From Anaerolineaceae bacterium (lineage in GTDB: Bacteria; Chloroflexota; Anaerolineae; Anaerolineales; Anaerolineaceae), in contig DNOU01000044.1 of the NCBI GenBank assembly GCA_003501835.1, forward strand, positions 1-17,822: a stretch of DNA of 17,822 bases. Reading direction: 5' to 3'. Shown here one piece after another: positions 1 to 6,912 of this stretch. A model generated the notes under the pieces. The model was given only the letters and a program-made list of their open reading frames with translations. It had not been told where the DNA came from and made no database searches. Every line of letters begins with the position of its first letter. Positions within the stretch are counted from its first letter, which is position 1. The position numbers were made by a program, and so were the translations under genes.

Positions 1-172
1 CAGCATTTTTATACTGGTCGTAGTAATCCTTGAATCTTGCAAATGCCCTATCTTCCTGCCCTTCGCGTGGTCGGTGTTTCCATGTATCGCCCCAGCGTTC
101 TTGGTCACCCTGCAATTGCATTTTCATCTTGTCAACTGTTTCATCAAAATAATCAACTAATGTCTTTTCCAT
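1..172 (-). CDS. Small hypothetical phage protein, 5' part only
   Basis: An open frame starts with ATG at 172-170 and runs off the left edge with no stop (57 codons visible). It begins MEKTLVDYFDETVDKMKMQ and continues with a charged stretch containing ERWGDTWKHRPREGQ and then FARFKDYYDQYKNA. A Shine-Dalgarno GAGG lies 6 bases before the ATG and overlaps the stop of the GH25 lysozyme gene, so the two are coupled. The WGDTW..RPREGQE..xARxxDYxDQ pattern is one I recall from small uncharacterised phage and prophage proteins, often followed by a PWLKVxGEA segment; no function is established to my knowledge. The gene is incomplete, so its length is unknown. Start and strand are well supported; function is unknown. 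Confidence 0.7.
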   Translation of the reverse strand, partial: MEKTLVDYFDETVDKMKMQLQGDQERWGDTWKHRPREGQEDRAFARFKDYYDQYKNA

Positions 173-175
173 TTG

Positions 176-862
176 TCACCTCATCTTGAACGGGATTATC
201 CCGCTGTACCAGTGGATATACTTCCGCCTGAACGGCGCAGACTCAACAGGGATAAACGAGTCTTTGGCATAGTCCATGTCAATCGCCCTGCCTTCGCACC
301 CGTAGTACCTGCCGTCTCCCTGGTCTGTGTACTGCCAGATAATCCAATCTGTCCACGGGTAAGGCACGTTAGGCGGTGCCTGCATCCAGGTGTATTGCGC
401 CAGCCATAAAGGATATTTCGCCAGCCAACCTACCTTTGACCTGTCAAACTTGTTCATGAACCAGTTGGCAGTGTAGACGATAGGCACTTGCCCGGTTGCT
501 TTCTCAACCAGGTCCAGCCACACTTGCGCCCGCCATAAGTAATCGGTTGGTGTCGAGAAATTCGCATCCTCGAAGTCCAAACAAGGAGGCAAGTTCATTT
601 TGTACTTGAACCAGTTGTCCAGATACCAGCGCGCCTGAACGGTAGGGTCAACGCCTGGTTGAAGCCAGTGCCAACCGCCGATCTTGATGCCGTGTTCCCT
701 ATGTCCCTGGTAAGTATTGTCAAACTGCGAGTCCACGAACCCTTTTTTTGTCGCTGAACCGAAGTCGGTCAACTTCGCCAGGTTGAACTTTATCCCCCGT
801 GAAGCCATGACCTGACTATCAACCGCACCTTCCCAATGGTTTGTGTCAACGCCTGGTATCAT
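176..862 (-). CDS. GH25 lysozyme (phage endolysin, N-acetylmuramidase)
   Basis: A 228-residue protein matching glycoside hydrolase family 25, which cleaves the beta-1,4 bond of peptidoglycan between N-acetylmuramic acid and N-acetylglucosamine. The GH25 layout is visible: PGVDTNHWEG at 3-12 (first catalytic-pocket Asp, D6), a GIKFNLAKLTD strand near 23-33, HGIKIGGWHW at 57-66, the LDFED strand at 95-99 giving the DxE pair D96/E98, VPIVYTANWF at 126-135, WIIWQYTDQG at 173-182 and AIDMDY at 193-198. About 200 residues is the normal size of one GH25 domain, so there is no room for a separate cell-wall binding domain beyond the short tail FRRKYIHWYSGIIPF. No signal peptide is seen, so release would need a holin, which is not recognised here. 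The start ATG overlaps the preceding stop as ATGA. Its place at the end of the tail genes fits a lysis gene; a virion-associated wall-degrading role is the alternative. Confidence 0.88.
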   Translation of the reverse strand: MIPGVDTNHWEGAVDSQVMASRGIKFNLAKLTDFGSATKKGFVDSQFDNTYQGHREHGIKIGGWHWLQPGVDPTVQARWYLDNWFKYKMNLPPCLDFEDANFSTPTDYLWRAQVWLDLVEKATGQVPIVYTANWFMNKFDRSKVGWLAKYPLWLAQYTWMQAPPNVPYPWTDWIIWQYTDQGDGRYYGCEGRAIDMDYAKDSFIPVESAPFRRKYIHWYSGIIPFKMR

Positions 863-1818
863 GCTACCGCCCTCGTAATGTCTCCCTCAACCGTGAATTT
901 GCCGGTTGTCATGGTCGTGACGCCGGATGAGGTCAATAGCTGAACATCATAGTAGTACACGCCAGGGTCAAGATCAGCGGTTGCCGCTGCTTTGATCATA
1001 ATGGTCACATCCCCGGTTGCTTCATCGTTTACTGTCAGGTTACCGTCTGATGTTGTTGTCGCTGTTGCGCCGTTCAGATACAATAGTCCGCCGGTCTTTT
1101 CTATCTGGATAATGCTCTCGGTGTCAGAATGGTTCTTCCGGCTTTTCACCGTGAACCAAATCTTGCTGTACCCTGTCAATGCACCAACGTCTGTGAGTGC
1201 GATGGTCGCGGTATCTCCCCGCTGGATGGTAATGTCTGAACCCGCCAGGACTGCGGCAACAGCAGCCGCCGATTGAGTAAGGGTTCTGGCTGCGTATGCC
1301 CAAACTGCTGCTGCTACGCCAGATTTGTCCAGGGCATCAAGTGCAGCCTTGATAGCAACCAGAGTTTCATCGCTCCACCCTGCACCTTTTATAGCAGTCA
1401 AAGTTGCTTCAAGTGCAAGTCCAGATTGTATTTCTGTTACAGCATCATCCGCAAGGGTGACAAGTTTATCAATTTCGAACCATCTGGTAGTCCAATCCGG
1501 TGTCGTTGTGTCGCCTGCCAACCCGTCAACGTAGCAGGTCAGAACATCGCCACTCTTTACTGAGATTATCCCAGACTGTCCCGCGATTGCGGTTTCGCCT
1601 GTCGCTGCGGTCATGGTTGTCTTGGGCAGGATTTTATAAGCACTCCCTGAACCATTGATTTGTTTGGTCACGTACATCACATAATCGCCTGCGCCAGCAA
1701 CGGCATCAATCATCACGTCAACGATTACCAGCCTGTCAGCGTCAGCCGTGTATGCTCCAACGGCGGTTGCGGATGAAATATTTACATTCGTCCCAGTATC
1801 GGTTTCAATATGTCTCAC
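859..1818 (-). CDS. Baseplate/tail fibre protein with BppU-like N-terminal fold at its C-terminus
   Basis: A 319-residue protein, probably on the distal tail. The C-terminal part (about 193-317) starts SDITIQRGDTATIALTDVG, passes GYSKIWFTVKSR, then DVTIMIKAAATADLDPGVYYY and ends GKFTVEGDITRAVA. This is the pattern of the BppU N-terminal domain of baseplate upper proteins (rGDt..l, iwFtvK, LdpG.Y.YDvQl, G.f.v..DiT). The N-terminal part (1-110) is beta-rich and not recognised; residues 125-190 are Ala-rich and probably helical. The start is GTG at 1818, overlapping the previous stop as GTGA, preceded by AGGAGGTG at good spacing, which makes the GTG convincing. It sits directly upstream of the lysozyme gene. 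The precise role (adaptor against receptor binding) is inferred. Confidence 0.65.
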   Translation of the reverse strand: MRHIETDTGTNVNISSATAVGAYTADADRLVIVDVMIDAVAGAGDYVMYVTKQINGSGSAYKILPKTTMTAATGETAIAGQSGIISVKSGDVLTCYVDGLAGDTTTPDWTTRWFEIDKLVTLADDAVTEIQSGLALEATLTAIKGAGWSDETLVAIKAALDALDKSGVAAAVWAYAARTLTQSAAAVAAVLAGSDITIQRGDTATIALTDVGALTGYSKIWFTVKSRKNHSDTESIIQIEKTGGLLYLNGATATTTSDGNLTVNDEATGDVTIMIKAAATADLDPGVYYYDVQLLTSSGVTTMTTGKFTVEGDITRAVA

Positions 1819-2264
1819 TTCAGCACCTCCTTGATAATCGGAGTATCAATTATTTCTTCGATAGGCTCAATTACCGGCGGTCTCACTTTGATAGGCAGTA
1901 ATTCCACGCTGTACTTGTCGGCGGTGATAACGTCAGGTTTTGCAAGCACAATCGCCTCGTTTATCAGGTCAGCAAATGCTTGTGCTTCCAACCGTGCCTT
2001 CTCTTTCGCTACCCGCTTTTCATCCAGCAGTTTCAGGTTGTCGAGGTTCATTTCCTTGTCCTGCTGGGCAAACTTCTCAACAAGTGCCAGCAGGCTTGCG
2101 GTTGCATCTTTCAGGTCAATGGACGGCTTTAGAATATCCAGCGGAATGACAATCATGCGGGTCATAAGCAAAACCCCATCATCCGAATAGGCAGAGGTGT
2201 CTATCCCTATTTTTGGAATTGGACTGTCTGAGTAGGGTTCGAGTGAATTGATTATGTATTTCAT
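1815..2264 (-). CDS. Hypothetical tail-region protein with predicted coiled coil
   Basis: A 149-residue protein that I do not recognise. The frame is open from 2300, but the ATG at 2264 has AGGAGG 4 bases upstream (overlapping the stop of the preceding LRR gene), whereas the upstream start has no comparable site, so 2264 is chosen. The N-terminal section (MKYIINSLEPYSDSPIPK, then DGVLLMTRMIVIP) looks beta-rich. Residues about 60-115 are rich in Leu, Lys, Glu and Ala with heptad-like spacing and probably form a coiled coil or long helix; the C-terminus is Pro/Ile/Glu-rich (RPPVIEPIEEIIDTPI). It ends in GTGA overlap with the BppU-like gene. A coiled-coil linker or fibre adaptor would fit the position, but that is only inference. 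No transmembrane helix is visible, so a holin is unlikely. Confidence 0.6.
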   Translation of the reverse strand: MKYIINSLEPYSDSPIPKIGIDTSAYSDDGVLLMTRMIVIPLDILKPSIDLKDATASLLALVEKFAQQDKEMNLDNLKLLDEKRVAKEKARLEAQAFADLINEAIVLAKPDVITADKYSVELLPIKVRPPVIEPIEEIIDTPIIKEVLK

Positions 2265-2272
2265 AATGCCTC

Positions 2273-2860
2273 CTAAGCGGTTATCGTAACCGTTGTCCAT
2301 TTTTTAGTTGGGTTGATGTTTTGGCTGTCGTTTTTGAGTTCATAAGCATACTCTTTACCAGTAGTAGGTGGGTTAGCAGCTTGCAGCGTGCCAGATGGAG
2401 CAGCATTATTTCCGCCTACGTTCAGTGTTCCGCCTGTAACCGTTCTGGTCGCAAATGCAGACCAGAAATCTGCTAAAATCTGGTCAACTTGTGCTTGTGT
2501 AAGAGCATTATTATTTAATTGGAAATTCGATGGTGTATTCCACGAGGCAAACCCATTAGCAGTTGTTATGATTTCGAATGTAGCAGGCATTGAGTACAGG
2601 TAAAAGGTTGTCGGTCTCCATGCACTTACGTCTGCACTGTCAAATGTTCCGGCATAACCGGTAGGCATTGAGTACAGGTAAAAGGTTGTCGGTCTCCATG
2701 CACTTACGTCTGCACTGTCAAAAGTACCGGCATAACCGGTAGGCATTGAGTACAGGTAAAAGTATGACGGTCTCCATGCACTTACGTCTGCACTGTCAAA
2801 TGTTCCGGCATAACCGGTAGGCATTGAGTACAGGTAGAAAGGTTGTCGGTCTCCATGCAC
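2273..2860 (-). CDS. 3' fragment of frameshifted LRR-type adhesin (repeats and C-terminal cap)
   Basis: This frame carries three full and one partial 26-residue repeats (unit AGTFDSADVSAW, RPTTFYLYSMPTGY) and a C-terminal cap with LNNNALTQAQVDQILADFW, GTLNVGGNNAAPSGT and PTKKWTTVTITA. That cap is the one I know from BspA-like leucine-rich-repeat surface and phage proteins. The nominal ATG at 2860 lies inside the repeat, has no Shine-Dalgarno site, and is an out-of-frame reading of the repeat's SAWRP codons, so it is not a credible start. The segment is the continuation of the gene starting at 3242; removing one base near 2837 joins both into a single product of about 322 residues. It is therefore annotated as the distal half of a broken, or wrongly sequenced, gene. 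It probably binds a surface ligand. Confidence 0.6.
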   Translation of the reverse strand: MHGDRQPFYLYSMPTGYAGTFDSADVSAWRPSYFYLYSMPTGYAGTFDSADVSAWRPTTFYLYSMPTGYAGTFDSADVSAWRPTTFYLYSMPATFEIITTANGFASWNTPSNFQLNNNALTQAQVDQILADFWSAFATRTVTGGTLNVGGNNAAPSGTLQAANPPTTGKEYAYELKNDSQNINPTKKWTTVTITA

Positions 2861-2888
2861 TTACGTCTGCACTGTCAAATGTTCCGGC
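2591..2888 (-). repeat. 78-bp tandem repeat array (about 3.8 copies) coding LRR units
   Basis: Copies lie at 2591-2668, 2669-2746, 2747-2824 and a partial one at 2825-2888. The first three are exactly 78 bp and differ at only a few positions: aaatgttcc against aaagtaccg around the middle, and ggttgtcgg against gtatgacgg. The fourth has one extra base (tagaaagg instead of taaaagg, near 2837). Each copy encodes one 26-residue repeat. Near-identity at the DNA level shows recent expansion or ongoing homogenisation. Confidence 0.95.
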
Positions 2889-3242
2889 TTTCAATAGATA
2901 AAATCGTGCCGATGTAATGTTCAGCATCCCCGCAATATCAGCAGAATTTAATGTGACTTTGTTGTCACTTAGTGTTAGAGCGGTTATATTCAGTGGATTA
3001 GATATTTTTATGGTAAACGTACCGGCACCAGAGTATATGTGTGTTCGAGTTCCACTTCCGGTGTAGTCATTCGTACTTCCGTCTCCCCAATCCACCGTAA
3101 CCTGCGCCGACACAGTAAGCGCAGAGATGGTCAATGTTTCCCCCCCAGTTGTGGTGCAGTAGAACTTTGCAACATCCTTGCCACCACTTAACGGCTGGAA
3201 TGTCGGGCTGAATGGTCGCCCAAATGTCGCTTCGAAGGTCAT
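2796..3242 (-). CDS. 5' fragment of frameshifted PKD/LRR tail adhesin
   Basis: A 148-residue reading frame whose first 135 residues look genuine and whose last 13 are frameshift nonsense. Residues 36-81 form a PKD-like beta domain (SAQVTVDWGDGST at 45-57, HIYSGAGTFTIKI at 68-80). A leucine-rich-repeat-like section follows (ITALTLSDNKVTLNSADIAG, then FYLLKAGTFDSADVSAWRP). At the fourth 78-bp repeat an extra base near 2837 throws the frame, so translation ends in LPVLNAYRLCRNI. The ATG at 3242 overlaps the preceding stop as ATGA with AAGGATG upstream, so the start is secure. Position among the distal tail genes and the PKD-LRR architecture suggest a receptor-binding or adhesion protein. Whether the frameshift is real, phase-variable or a sequencing error is open. 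Confidence 0.65.
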   Translation of the reverse strand: MTFEATFGRPFSPTFQPLSGGKDVAKFYCTTTGGETLTISALTVSAQVTVDWGDGSTNDYTGSGTRTHIYSGAGTFTIKISNPLNITALTLSDNKVTLNSADIAGMLNITSARFYLLKAGTFDSADVSAWRPTTFLPVLNAYRLCRNI

Positions 3243-4180
3243 TGTGACATCCTTTTTAGGTACACGTTATTCAATGCCAGCAGGGTATTTCGCCGTTCAG
3301 CCAGCGTATTCGCCTTCTTCAACTCCGCCAACATCTCCTTCCATACCCCCTCTCCTGCCACAGGGGGGAGGGGGGGAGTCTCTCCCTCTCCTTCAGGCTC
3401 CGGCAATACCACCACCGGATACGTCCAGTTGCACCACTGCTTCAGCATATCCAGGTTGTAATACTCCCACAGCGGCAGCAGCATCGTCTTCCCGCCCAGC
3501 TCAGCTGCAAACTTCTTCCTGGCATAATTCCACCAGCCCACACTCGAAATCCATGGGAGGGGGGCGCTCAAACCAACCGGCTCAGGCAGCACATCCCCAA
3601 CCTGGATCACCGTACTTCCGCCCCAGGCCTCCGAATAGATCCCGGGCTCCTCCAGTTTGCTCAAAAACGTGGCAGCATGTCCGGCCGGGTCTGGCCAGCG
3701 CGCAAAGGAATTTGCCGGGATCTGCACCCATACCGGCAGCCCAGTGTGATGATTCACCACCTTCGTCAGCCAGTTCATCGTCTCCATCAGCCACCACTCC
3801 GTGCAATCCGGATTTTCCCCCGCGTACAGGATCACACCCTGGATGCCACGCAAGCGGCTCACACCCGCATTCTCTGAGAAGAACAGCTTCTTCCACTTCA
3901 CCCAGTGCAGGTCATTATCCAGCGTCTGCCGTGCGATCGACCCGGACCCGCCCGCAATGTACGCCTGGAAATCCACCTGCAGCCGCAGGATGCAGGGTAC
4001 TTCCATTACATACGGAACGTTCAACTGGGAAAGTGCATACTCATTCAGCACGATCTCCCCGTTCGGGTCCGCCTCATACCCGGACACAACTACGAACTTG
4101 GCATTCCCAAACTGCTTCCCGGCATCCACCGGCACCTGTCCGGATTGCTTGTTCAGCTCAAAACCGTAAACTTTAGCCAT
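3239..4180 (-). CDS. Divergent GH25-like (TIM-barrel) protein, possibly inactive; role unknown
   Basis: A 313-residue protein from the ATG at 4180 (GAGG 6 bases upstream); an adjacent ATG at 4183 and a GTG at 4192 are alternatives. Its strand order resembles GH25: VYGFELNKQSGQVPVDAG at 4-21 corresponds to the GVDTNHWEGAVD opening, NAKFVVVSGYEA at 26-37 to the next strand, GVILYAGEN at 115-123 to the LDFED strand, LPVWVQIPANSFARW at 148-162 to VPIVYTANWF, and LPLWEYYN at 235-242 to IIWQYTD. The Asp of the first motif is replaced by Glu, and the DxE pair is replaced by Y-A-G-E, so classical GH25 catalysis is doubtful. Residues 258-278 (PEPEGEG...PPVAGEG) coincide with a degenerate hairpin repeat, and the C-terminal 35 residues are helical and charged. 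It might act as a carbohydrate-binding tail protein or altered glycosidase. The family assignment is tentative and by eye only. Confidence 0.5.
   Translation of the reverse strand: MAKVYGFELNKQSGQVPVDAGKQFGNAKFVVVSGYEADPNGEIVLNEYALSQLNVPYVMEVPCILRLQVDFQAYIAGGSGSIARQTLDNDLHWVKWKKLFFSENAGVSRLRGIQGVILYAGENPDCTEWWLMETMNWLTKVVNHHTGLPVWVQIPANSFARWPDPAGHAATFLSKLEEPGIYSEAWGGSTVIQVGDVLPEPVGLSAPLPWISSVGWWNYARKKFAAELGGKTMLLPLWEYYNLDMLKQWCNWTYPVVVLPEPEGEGETPPLPPVAGEGVWKEMLAELKKANTLAERRNTLLALNNVYLKRMSQ
3346..3400 (+). repeat. Degenerate copy of the GC-rich hairpin repeat inside a CDS
   Basis: The plus strand reads CCCCCTCTCCTG, a short loop, then CAGGGGGGAGGGGG, followed by ctctccctctccttc. It resembles the hairpin repeats elsewhere in the window but the arms pair imperfectly. 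On the coding strand it supplies the low-complexity PEPEGEG...PLPPVAGEG linker near the end of the GH25-like protein. Membership of the family is less certain than for the other copies. Confidence 0.45.
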
Positions 4181-4188
4181 CATGCACC

Positions 4189-4770
4189 TCACACAATCCC
4201 AAAATCCGAAAGATACACAGCGCCCGCCCCCCTGCTAACCTTCTTCTTGATAGAAAACAGATCAACGCCCATATACCTGTAACCACTTTGGGCAGGGTCG
4301 GTTGCTACTTTCCAAACTCTTACCTTTGCCCAAACTTTTATAGTTGCCGTCAAAGCTGGAGCATCCATCTCTAGCTCATACCACTCCCAGGTCGTCGGCA
4401 TAATATCAGTTGTGCCATAATTCAATATGTCCGAACTGCTGATCAATGAACCGCCAGAATTATAGAAACTAACTGCGGCTTGAAATAGCCTATTGATTGC
4501 TGACCCTGAACGGTAATTGCCAAGATTAATTGCGTATAAACCAAATCTATATCTCTGCCCCGGAACCCCAACCACAGCATCTGTTAGAATGGTCTTGTCC
4601 ACATCAGCCGCTTCCAATGAATTTATGCTTGCATTGATTTTCCAGGCATAAGAACCTTCTGCCGTACTTGTCGTGTAAACCGCTTGCGTCCCAGCACCAG
4701 AAAAACTAAACTGGCTCGAATTTCCCAGTTCAAAGCCCCTGTTCGTTCCCAGCCTCTCAATAAATGCCAT
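4189..4770 (-). CDS. Jelly-roll / carbohydrate-binding-module-like tail protein
   Basis: A 193-residue, beta-rich protein. The opening RLGTNRGFELGNSSQFSFSG followed by AEGSYAWKINAS and, later, YRFGLYAINLGNYRSGS and MPTTWEWYELEMDAPALTAT has the pattern of CBM4/9/22-type jelly rolls (N-x-GFE..., aGsYawki, Y.fs.y.., W......f.aP). Such modules bind polysaccharides and are common on phage fibres. The ATG at 4770 has GGAG 6 bases upstream, overlapping the stop of the preceding gene; the stop overlaps the alternative GTG of the next gene. The DNA is visibly more AT-rich than both neighbours, as expected of a recently exchanged module. Family membership is inferred from the pattern of residues; ligand unknown. 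Confidence 0.55.
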   Translation of the reverse strand: MAFIERLGTNRGFELGNSSQFSFSGAGTQAVYTTSTAEGSYAWKINASINSLEAADVDKTILTDAVVGVPGQRYRFGLYAINLGNYRSGSAINRLFQAAVSFYNSGGSLISSSDILNYGTTDIMPTTWEWYELEMDAPALTATIKVWAKVRVWKVATDPAQSGYRYMGVDLFSIKKKVSRGAGAVYLSDFGIV

Positions 4771-4773
4771 TGC

Positions 4774-5460
4774 CTACTCCACCGGGTACCATAGCATTAC
4801 GCCGATCAAATACGCATCCGCATCCAGCGTGTCATTCGACCCATCATCCGCCTTGCGCAGCGCCCGCAGCGACACAAAATCACCCGCAGCCGGCGTGCCT
4901 GCCGGCGTGATCGCTGCCGTCAGCGGGCTGATATACAAGTGCCCCGCCGTGCCGCCCTCATCATTCGCATACTGGGCCGTCCCATAAGCCGCATCCAGCG
5001 CATCCCCATCCCCGAATCCGACCGCCTGCAGCCCCCACGATACCTTGAACGCCGTCCCGGCCAGGTGCTTCCAGTAGAACTTGGCGTATACATCCCCGCC
5101 TGCATAATCATCCGGCATCGCCACATTCACGAACGCATACTCGATCGCATCCTTATCAAACGGGAACGAACCCATATTGACCTTATTCGTGCTGCTCTCA
5201 TCCAGGTACTGATCCCCGCAGCCGCTCGTGATCGCGTTCATCCACCCTGCCAGCCATAGCTGCTTGTGCACCTTGTTGTTGATCACCGATGCATCCGCGT
5301 ACCTGGCCACATTCTGAGCCAGGAATAATGTCAGCAGGCTCTGCCAGGGCATTTTCATTCCCTGTGGCACACTCCCCGGGTTGATCACCGTGTATGCCAA
5401 ATCGGTCAAAAGCGGTAATGTCACCTCGGTCATCTGAGTTAATTTCTTCGGATCTGCCAT
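4774..5460 (-). CDS. Putative phage structural (fibre/appendage) protein
   Basis: A 228-residue protein. The first 50 residues (MADPKKLTQMTEVTLPLLTD...PQGMKMPWQSLLTLFL) are typical of short phage fibre N-termini that start with a list-like K-L-T-x-M/L-x segment and attach to the tail. The rest is beta-rich, with VHKQLWLAGWMNAITSG, FPFDKDAIEYAFVNVAMPDDY, VYAKFYWKHLAGTAFKVSWG and a C-terminal DADAYLIGVMLWYPVE. This last motif recurs at the end of virion beta-sandwich proteins in environmental phages as far as I recall. The ATG at 5460 has AGAGG 4 bases upstream. It lies in a run of distal tail genes. I cannot assign a specific role. Confidence 0.55.
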   Translation of the reverse strand: MADPKKLTQMTEVTLPLLTDLAYTVINPGSVPQGMKMPWQSLLTLFLAQNVARYADASVINNKVHKQLWLAGWMNAITSGCGDQYLDESSTNKVNMGSFPFDKDAIEYAFVNVAMPDDYAGGDVYAKFYWKHLAGTAFKVSWGLQAVGFGDGDALDAAYGTAQYANDEGGTAGHLYISPLTAAITPAGTPAAGDFVSLRALRKADDGSNDTLDADAYLIGVMLWYPVE

Positions 5461-5469
5461 AACGCCTCT

Positions 5470-6315
5470 CTAAAAATGTCTTGGTCTGGATGTGTACGTG
5501 GAGCCTACCATCACATCCGCAATACTGGCCGCCGCCAGCGATATCTTTGCCGGAGTCGATTCATTCACCAGCACCTGGGGGGGATACCTCCAGTAGCCGG
5601 CCGAATATTCCGCCTCCACCCACACTGCCTCATATTCATAATACCCGTCCACCCACACATACTCGCTCGGGTGCCCTGGCTGCCCGAATAACGGATCAAC
5701 CACCCACTGCCCGGGTATCCATGTTCCTACATACTCCCAGTGTGCCGCCTCGATCAGCTCACCCTCCACCCACACCCGCGGCGGCTGATACCAGTATGAG
5801 CTCGAAGTATTTGGGGCACTGCCCGCCAGGCTCATCACTGCATCCCCTGGTGTCACATACCCTGCCAGGCATGTGCTTTCATTGATAACCAGCGTGAATG
5901 CTCCCGCATCCCCAGTCAAGGTCAAAGGCCCGCTGTTGCTTGCCACGATTGCGAACACCTGGTCATCCGTCGATGTATCCAGGTCCTCCGCATACGAACC
6001 GCTATCCACAAATTCTTGTACTGCATCCGGTCGTGTGCATACTCCGCCAGCCAGGTACACGAACACCACTGCTGTCCCCAGGAAAGAATAAGGCACTGCC
6101 ACCAGCGTCAATGGCAGCCGCAAGATCTGCACCGATACCGGGATTATCCCCTCGGTCTCTTCCACCGCTGCCTTTACCGTCATTGCGATCCCGTTGATCA
6201 CCACCGGAACCGTGCTGCCCTTCACCAGCGCCACGATATAATCGCAATCACCTGGCGCTGTGATCGTCCCGCTGCTCGCAGTCTTACTCACCGAAGAAAG
6301 CACACTCACGCCCAT
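5470..6315 (-). CDS. Tail-associated protein with Trp/Tyr-rich WxxGxW-like repeats
   Basis: A 281-residue protein of unknown function. The N-terminal half is a Val/Thr-rich beta structure that opens MGVSVLSSVSKTASSGTIT. Residues 174-245 are extremely rich in Trp, Tyr, Pro and Gly: YWYQPPRVWVEGE, WEYVGTWIPGQWVVD, YVWVDGYYEYEAVWV and AGYWRYPPQVLV. This pattern of alternating W/Y-P-G-x-W and VWV segments resembles the WxxGxW repeats known from bacterial surface or periplasmic proteins. The start ATG overlaps the preceding TGA by one base (TGATG). An adhesive or sugar-stacking surface is plausible because of the exposed aromatics, but that is inference. A shorter tail ends SRPRHF. Confidence 0.5.
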   Translation of the reverse strand: MGVSVLSSVSKTASSGTITAPGDCDYIVALVKGSTVPVVINGIAMTVKAAVEETEGIIPVSVQILRLPLTLVAVPYSFLGTAVVFVYLAGGVCTRPDAVQEFVDSGSYAEDLDTSTDDQVFAIVASNSGPLTLTGDAGAFTLVINESTCLAGYVTPGDAVMSLAGSAPNTSSSYWYQPPRVWVEGELIEAAHWEYVGTWIPGQWVVDPLFGQPGHPSEYVWVDGYYEYEAVWVEAEYSAGYWRYPPQVLVNESTPAKISLAAASIADVMVGSTYTSRPRHF

Positions 6316-6782
6316 CAGTCACCTGGTCTGAAAACAATCTCCACACCGCAATACGTCACGCCTGTCCCGGCGTTCACCACAGCCACCTCGATAAAATCGC
6401 CGGTGGCAACATCATCCTCATTTGTATTGATCACTGCCGGAACAGCCGCCGTCAGCGTGTCATTCTCGCTTGCATCCAGCGTGATATTCGTGCTCAACAC
6501 ACTCGTCGCTCCATTCTTCACCGATAGCTCCACCGTCCCGGATGTGCTCGGATCCTTGCACGCTGCTGCCACTGAAACGATCGTTGCCCCGTTCAACTTC
6601 GCCGGCACACGTAAATACGCCTTGTCCCCATTCACCAGAGGAACCGAACCATTGATCGGAACCCACACCGGCTCATCCCGCAGCGCATACAGATAATTCA
6701 AATCATCCACCACCAGGTCGCCAAACGTCGCCTTCGATAAATACGTTCCTGTAACCGGCTTACTTACCGTCGTCCATCCCAT
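6315..6782 (-). CDS. Hypothetical beta-rich tail protein
   Basis: A 155-residue protein that I do not recognise at family level. It starts MGWTTVSKPVTGTYLSKATFG, followed by DLNYLYALRDEPVWVPINGS, and the remaining 100 residues form alternating beta strands (KAYLRVPAKLNGATIVSV, SGTVELSVKNGATSVLS, DFIEVAVVNAGTGVTYCGV) suggestive of a single jelly-roll or Ig-like domain. AAAGGA lies about 7 bases before the ATG. It is the first gene after a 130-bp spacer carrying two hairpin repeats, so its expression may differ from the hub gene upstream. A fibre or decoration role fits the position. Confidence 0.55.
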   Translation of the reverse strand: MGWTTVSKPVTGTYLSKATFGDLVVDDLNYLYALRDEPVWVPINGSVPLVNGDKAYLRVPAKLNGATIVSVAAACKDPSTSGTVELSVKNGATSVLSTNITLDASENDTLTAAVPAVINTNEDDVATGDFIEVAVVNAGTGVTYCGVEIVFRPGD

Positions 6783-6803
6783 CTTCTAATCCTTTCCTAT
6801 TTA

Positions 6804-6882
6804 TCCCCTTCTCCCTGGGGAGAAGGTCGGGATGAGGGGCAATCCCCCCTCTCCCATTGGGAGAGGGCCAGGGGTGAGGGGG
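6804..6882 (+). repeat. Two GC-rich hairpin repeats in the spacer between hub and fibre genes
   Basis: The first hairpin is at 6807-6826 (CCTTCTCC, loop CTGG, GGAGAAGG) followed by TCGGGATGAGGGG; the second is at 6847-6867 (CCCTCTCCC, loop ATT, GGGAGAGGG) followed by CCAGGGGTGAGGGG. Together they fill most of the 130-bp gap 6783-6912, which contains nothing else recognisable. There is no T-tract after the hairpins on the transcribed strand, so they are poor candidates for intrinsic terminators. Confidence 0.85.
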
Positions 6883-6912
6883 GCAGGAGCCAGGAGTGAG
6901 GTAATGGGGGCC

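Noticed and set aside
2591..2888. CRISPR array
   Set aside because: The repeats are directly adjacent without unique spacers and code for an in-frame 26-residue unit, so they are protein-coding tandem repeats.
3178..4176. Plus-strand open frame of 332 codons rich in Pro and Ser
   Set aside because: It is antisense to the GH25-like gene, is low in complexity, and has no Shine-Dalgarno site or coupling.
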